Shown here in pieces: positions 1 through 7,320 of a stretch of 8,232 nucleotides of DNA. The stretch's first letter is position 1, and each line of letters opens with the position of its first letter. The notes beneath the pieces were generated by a model, which was given only the letters and a program-made list of their open reading frames with translations, had not been told where the DNA came from and did not search any database. This DNA comes from Flavobacterium sp. (lineage in GTDB: Bacteria; Bacteroidota; Bacteroidia; Flavobacteriales; Flavobacteriaceae): assembly GCA_024709705.1 (NCBI GenBank), contig JANJWE010000155.1:1-8232 (forward strand), in the 5' to 3' direction. Position numbers and translations under genes: made by a program.

Positions 1-309
1 GTTCGGACTTTTAACCAAAAAGCATCTACATTAGAAAACACAAAATTATTGTGTATTTCCAGAGATTTACCTTTTTCTCAAAAACGTTTTTGTGGAGCTG
101 AAGGCATTGAAAATGTTGAAAATTTGTCTGATTTCAAAACCGGAAGTTTTGGCGATAATTATGGCTTAACCATTACAGATGGACCATTAGCCGGACTTCA
201 CTCTCGAGTGGTTATTGTCCTTGATGAAAACGGTATCATAACACATGCCGAACAAGTTCCAGAAATAGCAACCGAACCTAATTACGAAGCCGCCTTAAGC
301 GTTTTGTAA
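1..309 (+). CDS. tpx: Thiol peroxidase Tpx (3' part, 5' end outside window)
   Basis: Atypical 2-Cys peroxiredoxin that reduces hydrogen peroxide and alkyl hydroperoxides using thioredoxin. Reading frame 1 is open from the first base and gives 102 codons before TAA at 307-309. It matches the C-terminal two thirds of the roughly 165-residue Tpx family: VRTFNQKA, then LCISRDLPF, RFCGAEG, DGPLAGL and the final EPNYEAAL. The resolving cysteine is the Cys of RFCGAEG (codon 91-93). If the first codon is aligned with Val65 of E. coli Tpx, this falls exactly at Cys95. The peroxidatic cysteine (Cys61 in E. coli) should lie four codons upstream of the window edge, so it cannot be checked here. The TTG at 49 is an internal Leu codon, not a start. 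dgkA begins 7 nt after the stop. Identification is secure; only the 5' end is missing. Confidence 0.95.
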   Translation, partial: VRTFNQKASTLENTKLLCISRDLPFSQKRFCGAEGIENVENLSDFKTGSFGDNYGLTITDGPLAGLHSRVVIVLDENGIITHAEQVPEIATEPNYEAALSVL

Positions 310-316
310 CTTCGTG

Positions 317-706
317 ATGGAATTCAAAAAAGAGTCTCGCTTTGTGCAAGGTAGATTAAAAAGTGTTTTGTATGCTTTCAATGGAGCTGTAAAACTTCTT
401 TTTACTGAGCCAAGCATTAAAATTCAATTTTTTATCGGAATTTTAATGGTTTGGGCCGGATTTTATTTTGAAATTACCTCGGTAGAATGGATGATTCAAA
501 CCTTTTGCATCGGTTTAGTTCTATCTATAGAAGGATTAAATACAGCTGTTGAAAAAATAGCAGATTATGTTAATCCCAATTATAATATACAAATAGGCTT
601 TATAAAAGATATTGCTGCCGGAGCTGTTTTTTTTGCGGCTATAACGGCTATAGTAATTGGATGTATAATTTATGTTCCTTACATTGCTCAATATTTTAAT
701 GAATAG
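317..706 (+). CDS. dgkA: Diacylglycerol kinase / undecaprenol kinase family membrane protein
   Basis: Small integral membrane lipid kinase of 129 residues, close to the family's usual 120-130. It phosphorylates diacylglycerol or undecaprenol with ATP, feeding phospholipid or undecaprenyl-phosphate pools at the inner membrane. Three hydrophobic segments are visible at about residues 36-51, 56-71 and 97-120. The family signature reads EGLNTAVEKIAD: Glu72, Asn75, Glu79 and Asp83 correspond to E. coli DgkA Glu69, Asn72, Glu76 and Asp80. Lys98-Asp99 match the conserved KD before the third helix, and Glu31 matches the N-terminal catalytic-region Glu28. I chose ATG 317; an adjacent GTG at 314 is in frame and would add one residue. 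There is no clear Shine-Dalgarno, which is usual in this phylum. It follows tpx by 7 nt. Which lipid it prefers cannot be read from the sequence; undecaprenol is plausible because many homologues outside the Proteobacteria use it. Confidence 0.92.
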   Translation: MEFKKESRFVQGRLKSVLYAFNGAVKLLFTEPSIKIQFFIGILMVWAGFYFEITSVEWMIQTFCIGLVLSIEGLNTAVEKIADYVNPNYNIQIGFIKDIAAGAVFFAAITAIVIGCIIYVPYIAQYFNE

Positions 707-735
707 TCAAATTAAATTGCACAAATTTTGTCAGT

Positions 736-3177
736 ATGACCAAATCAACAAGCAACAAAAAAGAGAATACAGATAGTTCGAAAATAAATTCCAAAACCGG
801 AAAACCAACCCAACAACAAAAATTTTTGTTGGGGATTGTTTTTATTCTGTTTTCTGTTGCCTTGTTCCTCTCTATGGTTTCCTTTTTTATTTATTGGAAA
901 CAAGACCAAAGTGCTGTATCCATTCTTTCTGACAGAACTGTAGAAGTCAGCAATTGGTTAGGCAAATTAGGAGCCTATTTAGCTCATCTATTTCTCTACA
1001 AAGGTTTTGGGATTGCTTCGTTTTTATTTGTCAAACTTTTTTTTGTTAGCGGATGGTACCTAATTTTGAATTTACAATTCAAAAAACTAAAGAATATTTG
1101 GTTTTGGGATTTATTTGCATTGGTCAATTTTTCTCTTCTATTCGGATTTTTTCATAATTACATACCTGAACTTGGAGGTATTGTGGGATATGAAATGAAT
1201 TTGTTTATTGAAGATTTTATGGGAAAACCCGGAATCATTTTAGTATTGGTCTTCAGTTTAGTAATATACCTGCTGTTTAAAGTTAATATCTCAATAGATT
1301 CAATTCAAGAGTTCTTCAAACCTAAAGAAACGGTTACTAACTTAGATTTTGAAATAGCTCCTGAAATCGAAAATGCTTTTGATAAACCATTAACCGAGAG
1401 CAAAAAAGATTTTATTGTAGAGGAAGAACAACCTAAACCATTTTCTTTTGAAATAAATAAAGAAGCTCTAAAACCTACTATAGAAAATGCATCTGAAATT
1501 AATTTAGAGCCTCAAATTAAAAAAGAGTTACCTTCTCAGAATTCCCAAACTCCAAAAGAACCCGAGATAATTCAAACAGATGATGAGCAATTTGTCATTG
1601 AAAAAGCTCCTGAGGAAGAACAGATTGAAGAAAATTTAGCGGCACGTTTGGTTGCTGATTTTGGTGAATTTGACCCTACTTTAGAATTATCAAACTACAG
1701 ATACCCTACTCTTGATTTATTAAAAGAATACGGTTCTGCCGGAATTACGATTAACCAAGAAGAACTTGAGGAAAATAAAAATCGAATTGTTGATACCCTT
1801 CGAAATTATAAAATAGATATTGCTCAAATCAAAGCTACTGTTGGACCCTCAGTAACTTTGTATGAAATTGTACCCGAAGCCGGAATACGTATTTCTAAAA
1901 TCAAAAGTTTGGAAGATGATATCGCATTATCGCTATCCGCTTTGGGAATTCGAATTATAGCTCCCATTCCGGGTAAAGGAACTATTGGGATTGAAGTTCC
2001 AAATAAAAACCCTACTATGGTTCCTATGAAATCGGTTTTGTCTTCACAACGCTTTCAAGAAGCCGAAATGGAACTTCCTATTGCATTAGGCAAAACAATA
2101 TCGAATGAAACCTTTGTAGTTGATTTAGCAAAAATGCCCCACCTGTTGATGGCAGGTGCAACCGGGCAAGGTAAATCTGTTGGTCTAAATGCGGTTTTAA
2201 CTTCTCTTTTGTATAAAAAACATCCGGCAGAAGTTAAATTTGTTTTGGTAGATCCCAAAAAGGTAGAGTTAACCCTTTTCAACAAAATTGAACGCCATTA
2301 TTTAGCCAAATTACCTGATACTTCTGATGCAATCATAACCGATAACACCAAAGTAATCAACACATTAAATTCACTTTGTATTGAAATGGACAATAGGTAT
2401 TCTCTCCTCAAAGATGCCATGGTTCGTAACATTAAAGAATACAATGAGAAATTTAAATTACGTAAACTTAATCCCAACGAAGGTCATCGTTTTTTACCGT
2501 ATATCGTTTTGGTAGTAGATGAGTTTGCCGATTTAATTATGACAGCCGGTAAAGAAGTAGAAACTCCAATTGCTCGTTTAGCCCAACTGGCACGTGCCAT
2601 AGGTATTCATTTGATTATTGCTACTCAAAGACCATCGGTTAATGTTATCACCGGTTTAATTAAAGCCAATTTCCCTGCTCGAATCGCATTTAGGGTTACC
2701 TCTAAAATAGATTCCAGAACGATATTAGATACACAAGGTGCCGATCAATTGATAGGACGTGGAGATATGCTCTACACCAACGGCAACGATTTGGTTCGTG
2801 TTCAATGTGCCTTTGTTGACACACCGGAAGTGGAGAAAATAACTGAATATATAGGTTCGCAAAAAGCCTATCCCAATGCATATTTACTTCCGGAGTATGT
2901 TGGAGAAGAAAATGGCACAGTGCTTGATATAGATATTTCTGAACGTGATTCAATGTTTAGAGAAGCCGCAGAAATAATTGTAACGGCACAACAAGGGTCT
3001 GCTTCCCTACTCCAACGTAAATTAAAACTAGGTTACAACCGAGCCGGAAGACTTATAGACCAACTGGAAGCCGCTGGAATTGTAGGACCTTTTGAAGGTA
3101 GTAAAGCCCGTTCTGTAAATATCCCTGATTTGAATTCGCTCAACGAATTTTTTAATAATGAAAATAATAATGCCTAA
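736..3177 (+). CDS. ftsK: DNA translocase FtsK
   Basis: Septum-anchored hexameric dsDNA pump that clears and aligns chromosome termini at division and normally activates XerCD at dif. The protein has 813 residues, a typical length for the phylum and shorter than E. coli FtsK because the linker is short. The N-terminal part has four hydrophobic segments (about 31-54, 89-112, 121-141 and 165-183). A charged Glu/Lys/Pro-rich linker covers about 190-315. The motor follows from about 325, with Walker A GATGQGKS at 474-481 and Walker B VLVVDEFADL containing Asp595-Glu596. The C-terminal gamma winged helix (about 737-803) holds GYNRAGRLIDQLEAAGIVG, the part that reads polar guide sequences in FtsK. 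ATG 736 lies 29 nt after dgkA and gives a complete N-terminus. The 3' end abuts or overlaps the lolA start. All motor motifs look intact. Confidence 0.97.
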   Translation: MTKSTSNKKENTDSSKINSKTGKPTQQQKFLLGIVFILFSVALFLSMVSFFIYWKQDQSAVSILSDRTVEVSNWLGKLGAYLAHLFLYKGFGIASFLFVKLFFVSGWYLILNLQFKKLKNIWFWDLFALVNFSLLFGFFHNYIPELGGIVGYEMNLFIEDFMGKPGIILVLVFSLVIYLLFKVNISIDSIQEFFKPKETVTNLDFEIAPEIENAFDKPLTESKKDFIVEEEQPKPFSFEINKEALKPTIENASEINLEPQIKKELPSQNSQTPKEPEIIQTDDEQFVIEKAPEEEQIEENLAARLVADFGEFDPTLELSNYRYPTLDLLKEYGSAGITINQEELEENKNRIVDTLRNYKIDIAQIKATVGPSVTLYEIVPEAGIRISKIKSLEDDIALSLSALGIRIIAPIPGKGTIGIEVPNKNPTMVPMKSVLSSQRFQEAEMELPIALGKTISNETFVVDLAKMPHLLMAGATGQGKSVGLNAVLTSLLYKKHPAEVKFVLVDPKKVELTLFNKIERHYLAKLPDTSDAIITDNTKVINTLNSLCIEMDNRYSLLKDAMVRNIKEYNEKFKLRKLNPNEGHRFLPYIVLVVDEFADLIMTAGKEVETPIARLAQLARAIGIHLIIATQRPSVNVITGLIKANFPARIAFRVTSKIDSRTILDTQGADQLIGRGDMLYTNGNDLVRVQCAFVDTPEVEKITEYIGSQKAYPNAYLLPEYVGEENGTVLDIDISERDSMFREAAEIIVTAQQGSASLLQRKLKLGYNRAGRLIDQLEAAGIVGPFEGSKARSVNIPDLNSLNEFFNNENNNA
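814..831. repeat. 18-bp perfect palindrome inside ftsK
   Basis: CAACAAAAATTTTTGTTG is a perfect 18-bp palindrome in the part of ftsK encoding residues 27-32, just before the first membrane segment. It may be a by-product of Gln/Lys/Phe/Leu codons; no function is claimed. Confidence 0.6.
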
Positions 3178-3178
3178 A

Positions 3179-3820
3179 ATGAAACCAACCCACTGGATTG
3201 TACTTTTTTTATTTGTAACCTCTTTCAGTTATTCGCAAGATAAAAAAGCAAAAGAACTCTTGGATGAAGTAACTGCCAAAGTAAAATCATACGATAATAT
3301 TGTTATAGATTTTAAATATACACTTCAAAATACAAAAGAAAACATCAACCAAGAAAGCAAAGGTAGCGTTACTTTAAAAGGAAACCTTTATTACCTTAAT
3401 TTTATGGGGGTTACAAAAATTTTTGATGGTAAAAAAACCTATACCATTGTACCTGAAGATGAGGAAATAACCATTTCTAAAGTAGATGAAAAAGATGAAA
3501 ATGCCATTACTCCGTCTAAAATGTTAACCTTCTTTAACTCCGGATATAAATATTATATGGATATTGTTCAAGATGTTAAAGGAAGAAAAATACAGTATAT
3601 CAAATTGGTACCTATCAGCTCAAAAGATGAGCGAAAAGAAATTTTATTAGGAATAGACATTCAGACCAAACACATATACAACTTAATTGAAATTGGAAAA
3701 AAAGGGACAAAAACTACCCTCGTTGTTAATTCTTTCAAAACCAATCAGCCCATTTCAAAAAATCAGTTTATCTTTGACCAGAGTAAATACAAAAATTACT
3801 ACATCAATAGAATAGACTAA
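3179..3820 (+). CDS. lolA: LolA-like outer-membrane lipoprotein carrier
   Basis: Periplasmic chaperone that carries lipoproteins from the inner-membrane LolCDE transporter to the outer membrane. From ATG 3179 it has 213 residues. Residues 1-20 form a signal peptide (MKPTHW, hydrophobic IVLFLFVTSF, then SYS-Q), and the mature part opens with an Ala/Lys/Leu helix (KAKELLDEV) as in LolA. The rest alternates short strands typical of the open beta-barrel fold (GSVTLKGNLYYLNF, TKIFDGKKTYTIVP, FIFDQSKY). Two other in-frame ATGs, 3158 and 3170, overlap the end of ftsK by 20 or 8 nt and would add residues ahead of the signal peptide. I favour 3179 because it gives the most compact signal peptide, but the choice is open. 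Its place directly before an LptF/G permease fits an envelope-assembly operon. The family assignment rests on the fold pattern and context; sequence conservation in LolA is low. Confidence 0.85.
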   Translation: MKPTHWIVLFLFVTSFSYSQDKKAKELLDEVTAKVKSYDNIVIDFKYTLQNTKENINQESKGSVTLKGNLYYLNFMGVTKIFDGKKTYTIVPEDEEITISKVDEKDENAITPSKMLTFFNSGYKYYMDIVQDVKGRKIQYIKLVPISSKDERKEILLGIDIQTKHIYNLIEIGKKGTKTTLVVNSFKTNQPISKNQFIFDQSKYKNYYINRID

Positions 3821-3827
3821 TTCTGAG

Positions 3828-5792
3828 GTGAAAATTCTTGACCGCTATATACTGACTTCCTTTCTTAATACATTTGCTACGGTATTTGTTATCCTTTTTT
3901 TTATTTTTATTTTACAAGGAATTTGGTTGTTTATAGCTGATTTAACCGGCAAAGATTTAGACAGCTTTCTAATTGTTAAATTTTTACTTTTCTATTCCCC
4001 AAAAGTTGTACCATTAGTATTGCCCTTATCGGTTTTGCTGGCCTCAATTATGACCTTTGGTAATTTTGCTGAAAATTATGAATTTGCAGCGATGAAATCT
4101 TCCGGAATTTCATTAAAGCGAGCCATGAAATCGCTAACCGTGTTTATCCTTATCTTAAGTCTCACTGCTTTCTTTTTTGCCAATAATGTTATTCCTCAGG
4201 CCGAATTTAAATTTGTTAACTTAAGAAAAACTATAATTCAGCAAAAACCCTCAATGGCTATTGCGGAAGGCCAATTTAGCACCGTGGGCAGCTATACCAT
4301 CAAAGTGGAAAAGAAATATGGTGAAAATAAAAATCTGCTTCAAGATGTAACCATACATAAAATATCAAATTTAGGTGTAGGAACAACCGAGGTAATAAAA
4401 TCTAAACGAGGAGAATTAATTAGTAATGAAAACTCCAACTTTTTACAATTGGTTCTTTACGATGGAAATTTTTACCAAGATGTAACTCCAAAAAACTTTG
4501 AAGAACGAAATAAAGTTCCTTTTGCAAAAAGTTCTTTCGAAAAGTATATCATCAATTTTGATTTGGCTCCCTTGCAAAAATCGGATTTACCGGAAGACCA
4601 AATTACCAACACCAATACGATGCTTAATGTGAATGAGTTGAAATACACTCTCGATTCACTTGAAACCAATAAAAAGAAAGATATAATTTCGTTTTCTGAA
4701 AATCTACACCAACGTTTTTCTGTAATAAACTCAGATGTGTATAACAAACCAAAGGTAAAAGACACTTTAATTACAGACGTTACCTCAATTTTGGAAAATT
4801 ACCAAAAAGTACAATTGCTTGAAATTGCCAAATCAAATGTAGCCAACACTAAATACAGCATAGAAGGATCCCAATTTGAATTTGCGTCAAAAACTAAAAA
4901 CATTAACAATCATTGGCTTGCCTTGTACGACAAATTTGTGATTGCCTATGCCTGTGTTTTGATGTTTTTTATTGGAGCACCTATCGGGGCAATCATACGT
5001 AAGGGCGGACTGGGTTTGCCCATTGTTTTTGCAATGGTTATATTTATTGTGTATCACTTTATCAATGTTTTTGGAAAAAAAGTAGCTCAAGAAGATGGCA
5101 TAACTCCTTTTTTAGGTGCTTGGATGTCGTCATTACTCTTAACTCCATTTGCCTTATTGCTAACCTACAGAGCAACCAATGATATTGGTTTAATGTTAAA
5201 CTTTGATTGGATTACAGCTCCTTTTCAAAAATGGTTTGCAACAAAAGAAGAAAAAGTTAAAAATCAAATTGTCGATTTAAATTCAGTAACCATTACACCG
5301 GATGAAGATTGGGAAAAACTGAACGGTTTATCCGATGAATCCCTTGTTCAAACCGTAAAAAATGCCAAACAATTTGACTATCCCGAAACGTTTCGAATAA
5401 AAGCCTTAAAAGTTTTGGAAACCAGAGGTATTACGCAACAAGATTTGGCCAAAAGCGGAGATTTGAGAAATGAAGAATATGAAAAACTAACTTCTCTTTA
5501 CAATCAATTTAAATCTCAAAATCAAATCACTTTTATTTGTTATTTTCTGTCAATGATTTTAGGAGGAACAAGAGTACCTATTTTGATTATCTTTGGTATT
5601 GTTATCCTAATTGTTTTCTATATTTTCTTATATAAAATCCATCAAACACTGGAAAATATGAGTCGAATATCCGGAAAACCCATAAATATTTCAATCTGGA
5701 TAACCTTCTTAGTTGGATTTCCATTTTTTATATTCCTTTATTTTTACAACCGAAATCAAGTTAAAGAATTCATATCACAATACCGAAAATAA
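3828..5792 (+). CDS. LptF/LptG-family permease (YjgP/YjgQ) with long C-terminal extension
   Basis: Transmembrane subunit of the LptB2FG ABC transporter, which extracts LPS from the inner membrane and passes it to the periplasmic Lpt bridge. The protein has 654 residues against about 360 in E. coli LptF or LptG. Membrane segments lie at about 12-36, 54-77 and 101-121, then a large periplasmic beta-jellyroll region (about 122-362), then segments at about 369-389, 393-414 and 426-446. Family marks are the N-terminal LDRYILTSFL, the cytoplasmic coupling-helix region YEFAAMKSSGISLKRAM (about 84-100) and GAPIGAIIRKGGLGLP (about 381-396). Residues 447-654 are additional: a soluble stretch ending in KALKVLETRGITQQDL and NEEYEKL, followed by two or three more hydrophobic segments (about 567-583, 587-609 and 622-642). 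The start is GTG 3828, 7 nt after lolA; it places the conserved KILDRYIL at the N-terminus, and there is no upstream alternative. F versus G cannot be decided. Confidence 0.92.
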   Translation: MKILDRYILTSFLNTFATVFVILFFIFILQGIWLFIADLTGKDLDSFLIVKFLLFYSPKVVPLVLPLSVLLASIMTFGNFAENYEFAAMKSSGISLKRAMKSLTVFILILSLTAFFFANNVIPQAEFKFVNLRKTIIQQKPSMAIAEGQFSTVGSYTIKVEKKYGENKNLLQDVTIHKISNLGVGTTEVIKSKRGELISNENSNFLQLVLYDGNFYQDVTPKNFEERNKVPFAKSSFEKYIINFDLAPLQKSDLPEDQITNTNTMLNVNELKYTLDSLETNKKKDIISFSENLHQRFSVINSDVYNKPKVKDTLITDVTSILENYQKVQLLEIAKSNVANTKYSIEGSQFEFASKTKNINNHWLALYDKFVIAYACVLMFFIGAPIGAIIRKGGLGLPIVFAMVIFIVYHFINVFGKKVAQEDGITPFLGAWMSSLLLTPFALLLTYRATNDIGLMLNFDWITAPFQKWFATKEEKVKNQIVDLNSVTITPDEDWEKLNGLSDESLVQTVKNAKQFDYPETFRIKALKVLETRGITQQDLAKSGDLRNEEYEKLTSLYNQFKSQNQITFICYFLSMILGGTRVPILIIFGIVILIVFYIFLYKIHQTLENMSRISGKPINISIWITFLVGFPFFIFLYFYNRNQVKEFISQYRK

Positions 5793-5799
5793 ACACAAC

Positions 5800-6930
5800 A
5801 TGTCAGAGAAAATTCAGCTAAATACTATAGAAGAAGCCATTGAAGATATACGTCAAGGGAAAGTTATTATTGTTGTAGATGACGAAGATCGAGAAAATGA
5901 AGGCGATTTTTTAGCTGCAGCCGATAAAGTTACTCCTGAGATGATAAATTTCATGGCAATGCATGGCCGTGGTCTTATTTGTGTACCCTTAACCGAAAGC
6001 AGATGTAAAGAATTAGAGTTACATGCAATGGTAACCAATAATACCGACCATATGGAAACTGCATTTACGGTATCGGTAGATCTCAAAGGTCATGGCGTTA
6101 CAACAGGAATCTCTGCTGCAGATAGAGCTAAAACCATTCAAGCCCTTGTAAATCCGGATTGCAAACCTTATGATTTAGCTCGTCCTGGTCACATTTTTCC
6201 TTTAATTGCAAAACAAGGGGGCGTACTAAGAAGAACTGGGCATACAGAAGCCGCAATTGATTTTGCACGATTGGCCGGATTTAATCCGGCAGGTGTAATT
6301 TGTGAAATCATGAATGAAGATGGTACCATGTCACGACTTCCGGAATTGATTGAAGTAGCCAAAAAATTCGATTTAAAATTGGTTTCGATTGAAGATTTGG
6401 TAGCCTACCGTATGCAGCACGACAGTTTAATTCAGAAAAAAGAAGATTTTGAGATGGTAACCCGTTTTGGAAAATTCAGATTGAGAGCTTACCTTCAAAC
6501 CACCAACAAACAGGTTCACATCGCTTTGACTAAAGGAAGCTGGAATCAGGGCGATTCTATTTTAACCCGAATCAACTCAAAGCAAGTTAATAACGATATT
6601 CTCGAAACTCTAACTAATAATTCCGATAGAAGACTCGAGGCCATGTTTGCCAGAATCTCTGAAGAAGGCAAAGGAGCTATACTTTTTATCAATCAAGAAA
6701 TACCTTCAATTGAATTATTAAAACGAATTGGAGAACTTAAAGAGCTTCAAGAAGAAGGACAAATGAAGGCCCCACCTATTAAAATGGATTCCAAAGATTT
6801 TGGAATTGGAGCACAAATTTTACATGATTTAGATATTTCAAAAATTCGATTGCTTTCTAATTCAGAACAAACTAAGAGAGTGGGCATGATTGGATACGGA
6901 TTGGAAATTACTGAATACGTTCCGTTTTAA
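5800..6930 (+). CDS. ribB: 3,4-dihydroxy-2-butanone-4-phosphate synthase (RibB) with degenerate RibA-like C-terminal domain
   Basis: The N-terminal domain (about 1-205) converts ribulose 5-phosphate to 3,4-dihydroxy-2-butanone 4-phosphate and formate in riboflavin synthesis. It looks fully active: the acidic loop [10 protein letters not shown] at 27-36, RTGHTEA with His148 and Glu150, and [12 protein letters not shown] with Glu169 are all present. The C-terminal part (about 206-376) has the GTP cyclohydrolase II fold pattern ([40 protein letters not shown]) but lacks the RibA active site. The three zinc cysteines are absent (positions near Gln262, Asn273 and Ser275), and the EGRGIG loop reads EIPSIE. 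A RibBX-like architecture is therefore more likely than a working RibBA, and a separate ribA is expected elsewhere. ATG 5800, 7 nt after the permease, gives the canonical short N-terminus; extending the frame to 5713 would overlap the permease without homology. No FMN riboswitch fits in the 7-nt gap. Confidence 0.95.
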   Translation: MSEKIQLNTIEEAIEDIRQGKVIIVVDDEDRENEGDFLAAADKVTPEMINFMAMHGRGLICVPLTESRCKELELHAMVTNNTDHMETAFTVSVDLKGHGVTTGISAADRAKTIQALVNPDCKPYDLARPGHIFPLIAKQGGVLRRTGHTEAAIDFARLAGFNPAGVICEIMNEDGTMSRLPELIEVAKKFDLKLVSIEDLVAYRMQHDSLIQKKEDFEMVTRFGKFRLRAYLQTTNKQVHIALTKGSWNQGDSILTRINSKQVNNDILETLTNNSDRRLEAMFARISEEGKGAILFINQEIPSIELLKRIGELKELQEEGQMKAPPIKMDSKDFGIGAQILHDLDISKIRLLSNSEQTKRVGMIGYGLEITEYVPF

Positions 6931-7023
6931 TTATTTTTAATTACACTTTATCCACTAAGTGAAAGAATATGAATTTGTTATAAAAAAAGATTGTTTTTCT
7001 GTACTTTTTTAAAAGAGAAACGC
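6931..7023. other. A/T-rich spacer between ribB and the tRNA promoter
   Basis: A very A/T-rich non-coding stretch with no ORF worth calling. The best secondary structure is a weak 8-pair stem (6993-7000 with 7014-7021, one G-U pair, 13-nt loop) that is not followed by a T-run, so I do not call it a terminator. Where transcription of the ribB operon ends is not evident. Confidence 0.5.
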
Positions 7024-7053
7024 TTGCATAAACCAAAAAACATACTATATTTG
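7024..7053 (+). promoter_or_regulatory. Bacteroidota-type promoter for tRNA-Ser
   Basis: TTG at 7024-7026 and TATATTTG at 7046-7053 match the -33 TTG and -7 TAnnTTTG elements of the Bacteroidota primary sigma factor, with 19 nt between them. Transcription would start around 7058-7060, about 26 nt before the mature tRNA. This is the clearest promoter in the window. Confidence 0.75.
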
Positions 7054-7058
7054 CACTC

Positions 7059-7077
7059 GCAATCGCAAAACGATTGC
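7059..7077 (+). repeat. Small hairpin in the tRNA-Ser 5' leader
   Basis: GCAATCG (7059-7065) and CGATTGC (7071-7077) are perfect 7-bp inverted copies around a CAAAA loop. The hairpin sits at or next to the predicted transcription start and 8 nt ahead of the mature tRNA, so it would form the 5' end of the precursor removed by RNase P. CGATTGC recurs inside the tRNA D region at 7105-7111. Confidence 0.5.
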
Positions 7078-7085
7078 ATCTTATT

Positions 7086-7170
7086 GGAGGAATGGCAGAG
7101 TGGTCGATTGCGGCAGTCTTGAAAACTGTTGACTGTAACAGGTCCGGGGGTTCGAATCCCTCTTCCTCCG
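7086..7170 (+). tRNA. tRNA-Ser (anticodon UGA)
   Basis: A class II tRNA of 85 nt. The acceptor stem GGAGGAA (7086-7092) pairs with TTCCTCC (7163-7169), with discriminator G at 7170, the usual base in serine tRNAs. The anticodon stem GCAGT/ACTGT (7113-7117 with 7125-7129) closes a CTTGAAA loop with anticodon TGA at 7120-7122, reading UCA. A long variable arm follows (about 7130-7145). The T arm is GGGGG/CCCTC around TTCGAAT (7146-7162). CCA is not encoded; the genome continues with CTG. All arms pair, so the gene looks functional, including its 3' end, where an integrated element may join. Confidence 0.97.
7146..7170 (+). other. Possible attachment-site core (3' end of tRNA-Ser)
   Basis: The T arm and 3' acceptor strand of a tRNA gene are the commonest integration target of tyrosine recombinases, and an integrase gene begins 250 nt downstream. 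No second copy of this segment occurs in the window, so the call rests on context alone. The matching repeat should lie at the far end of the element, beyond 8232. Confidence 0.3.
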
Positions 7171-7193
7171 CTGATATTTTATCAAAATGAACT

Positions 7194-7228
7194 AAAACCC
7201 TTTAAATTCAACATTTAAAGGGTTTTTT
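7194..7228 (+). terminator. Rho-independent terminator after tRNA-Ser
   Basis: A 14-bp perfect stem (7194-7207 with 7213-7226, AAAACCCTTTAAAT against ATTTAAAGGGTTTT) encloses a 5-nt loop TCAAC and runs into six T residues at 7223-7228. It starts 24 nt after the tRNA 3' end and should end the tRNA transcript, insulating it from the integrase gene. Confidence 0.88.
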
Positions 7229-7272
7229 GTTTTTCAAAAACTTCAATTTATTCAAAATTACACAAACTTTAT

Positions 7273-7320
7273 GTGCACTAATCGGTGCACCGATAATAGT
7301 GTAAAAAAGGTGCACCGATT
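7273..7320. repeat. GTGCAC palindrome cluster with 12-bp inverted repeat
   Basis: The hexamer GTGCAC occurs three times in 43 bp (7273-7278, 7285-7290 and 7310-7315). The middle copy lies in a perfect 14-bp palindrome, ATCGGTGCACCGAT (7281-7294). GGTGCACCGAT is repeated directly at 7284-7294 and 7309-7319. In addition, AATCGGTGCACC (7280-7291) and GGTGCACCGATT (7309-7320) are perfect 12-bp inverted copies with 17 nt between them. It lies between the tRNA terminator and the integrase start, outside any ORF. It could be operators for a dimeric repressor, accessory binding sites for integrase or a directionality factor, or a structured RNA leader. The repeats are plain in the sequence; the function is unknown. 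Confidence 0.8.

Noticed and set aside
2055..2953. Reverse-strand ORFs of 76 and 83 codons within ftsK (2055-2285 and 2702-2953)
   Set aside because: They lie wholly antisense to conserved motor-domain codons of ftsK and the translations resemble no family; they are shadows of the real gene.
4472..5090. Reverse-strand ORFs antisense to the LptF/G permease
   Set aside because: Opposite a gene with clear family motifs; the translations show no recognisable domain and no start signals.
5713..5799. Upstream extension of ribB by 29 codons
   Set aside because: It overlaps the permease 3' end and adds residues absent from RibB; ATG 5800 gives the canonical N-terminus.
6993..7021. Possible terminator after ribB
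   Set aside because: Only an 8-pair stem with a G-U pair and a 13-nt loop, not followed by a T-run; too weak to call.
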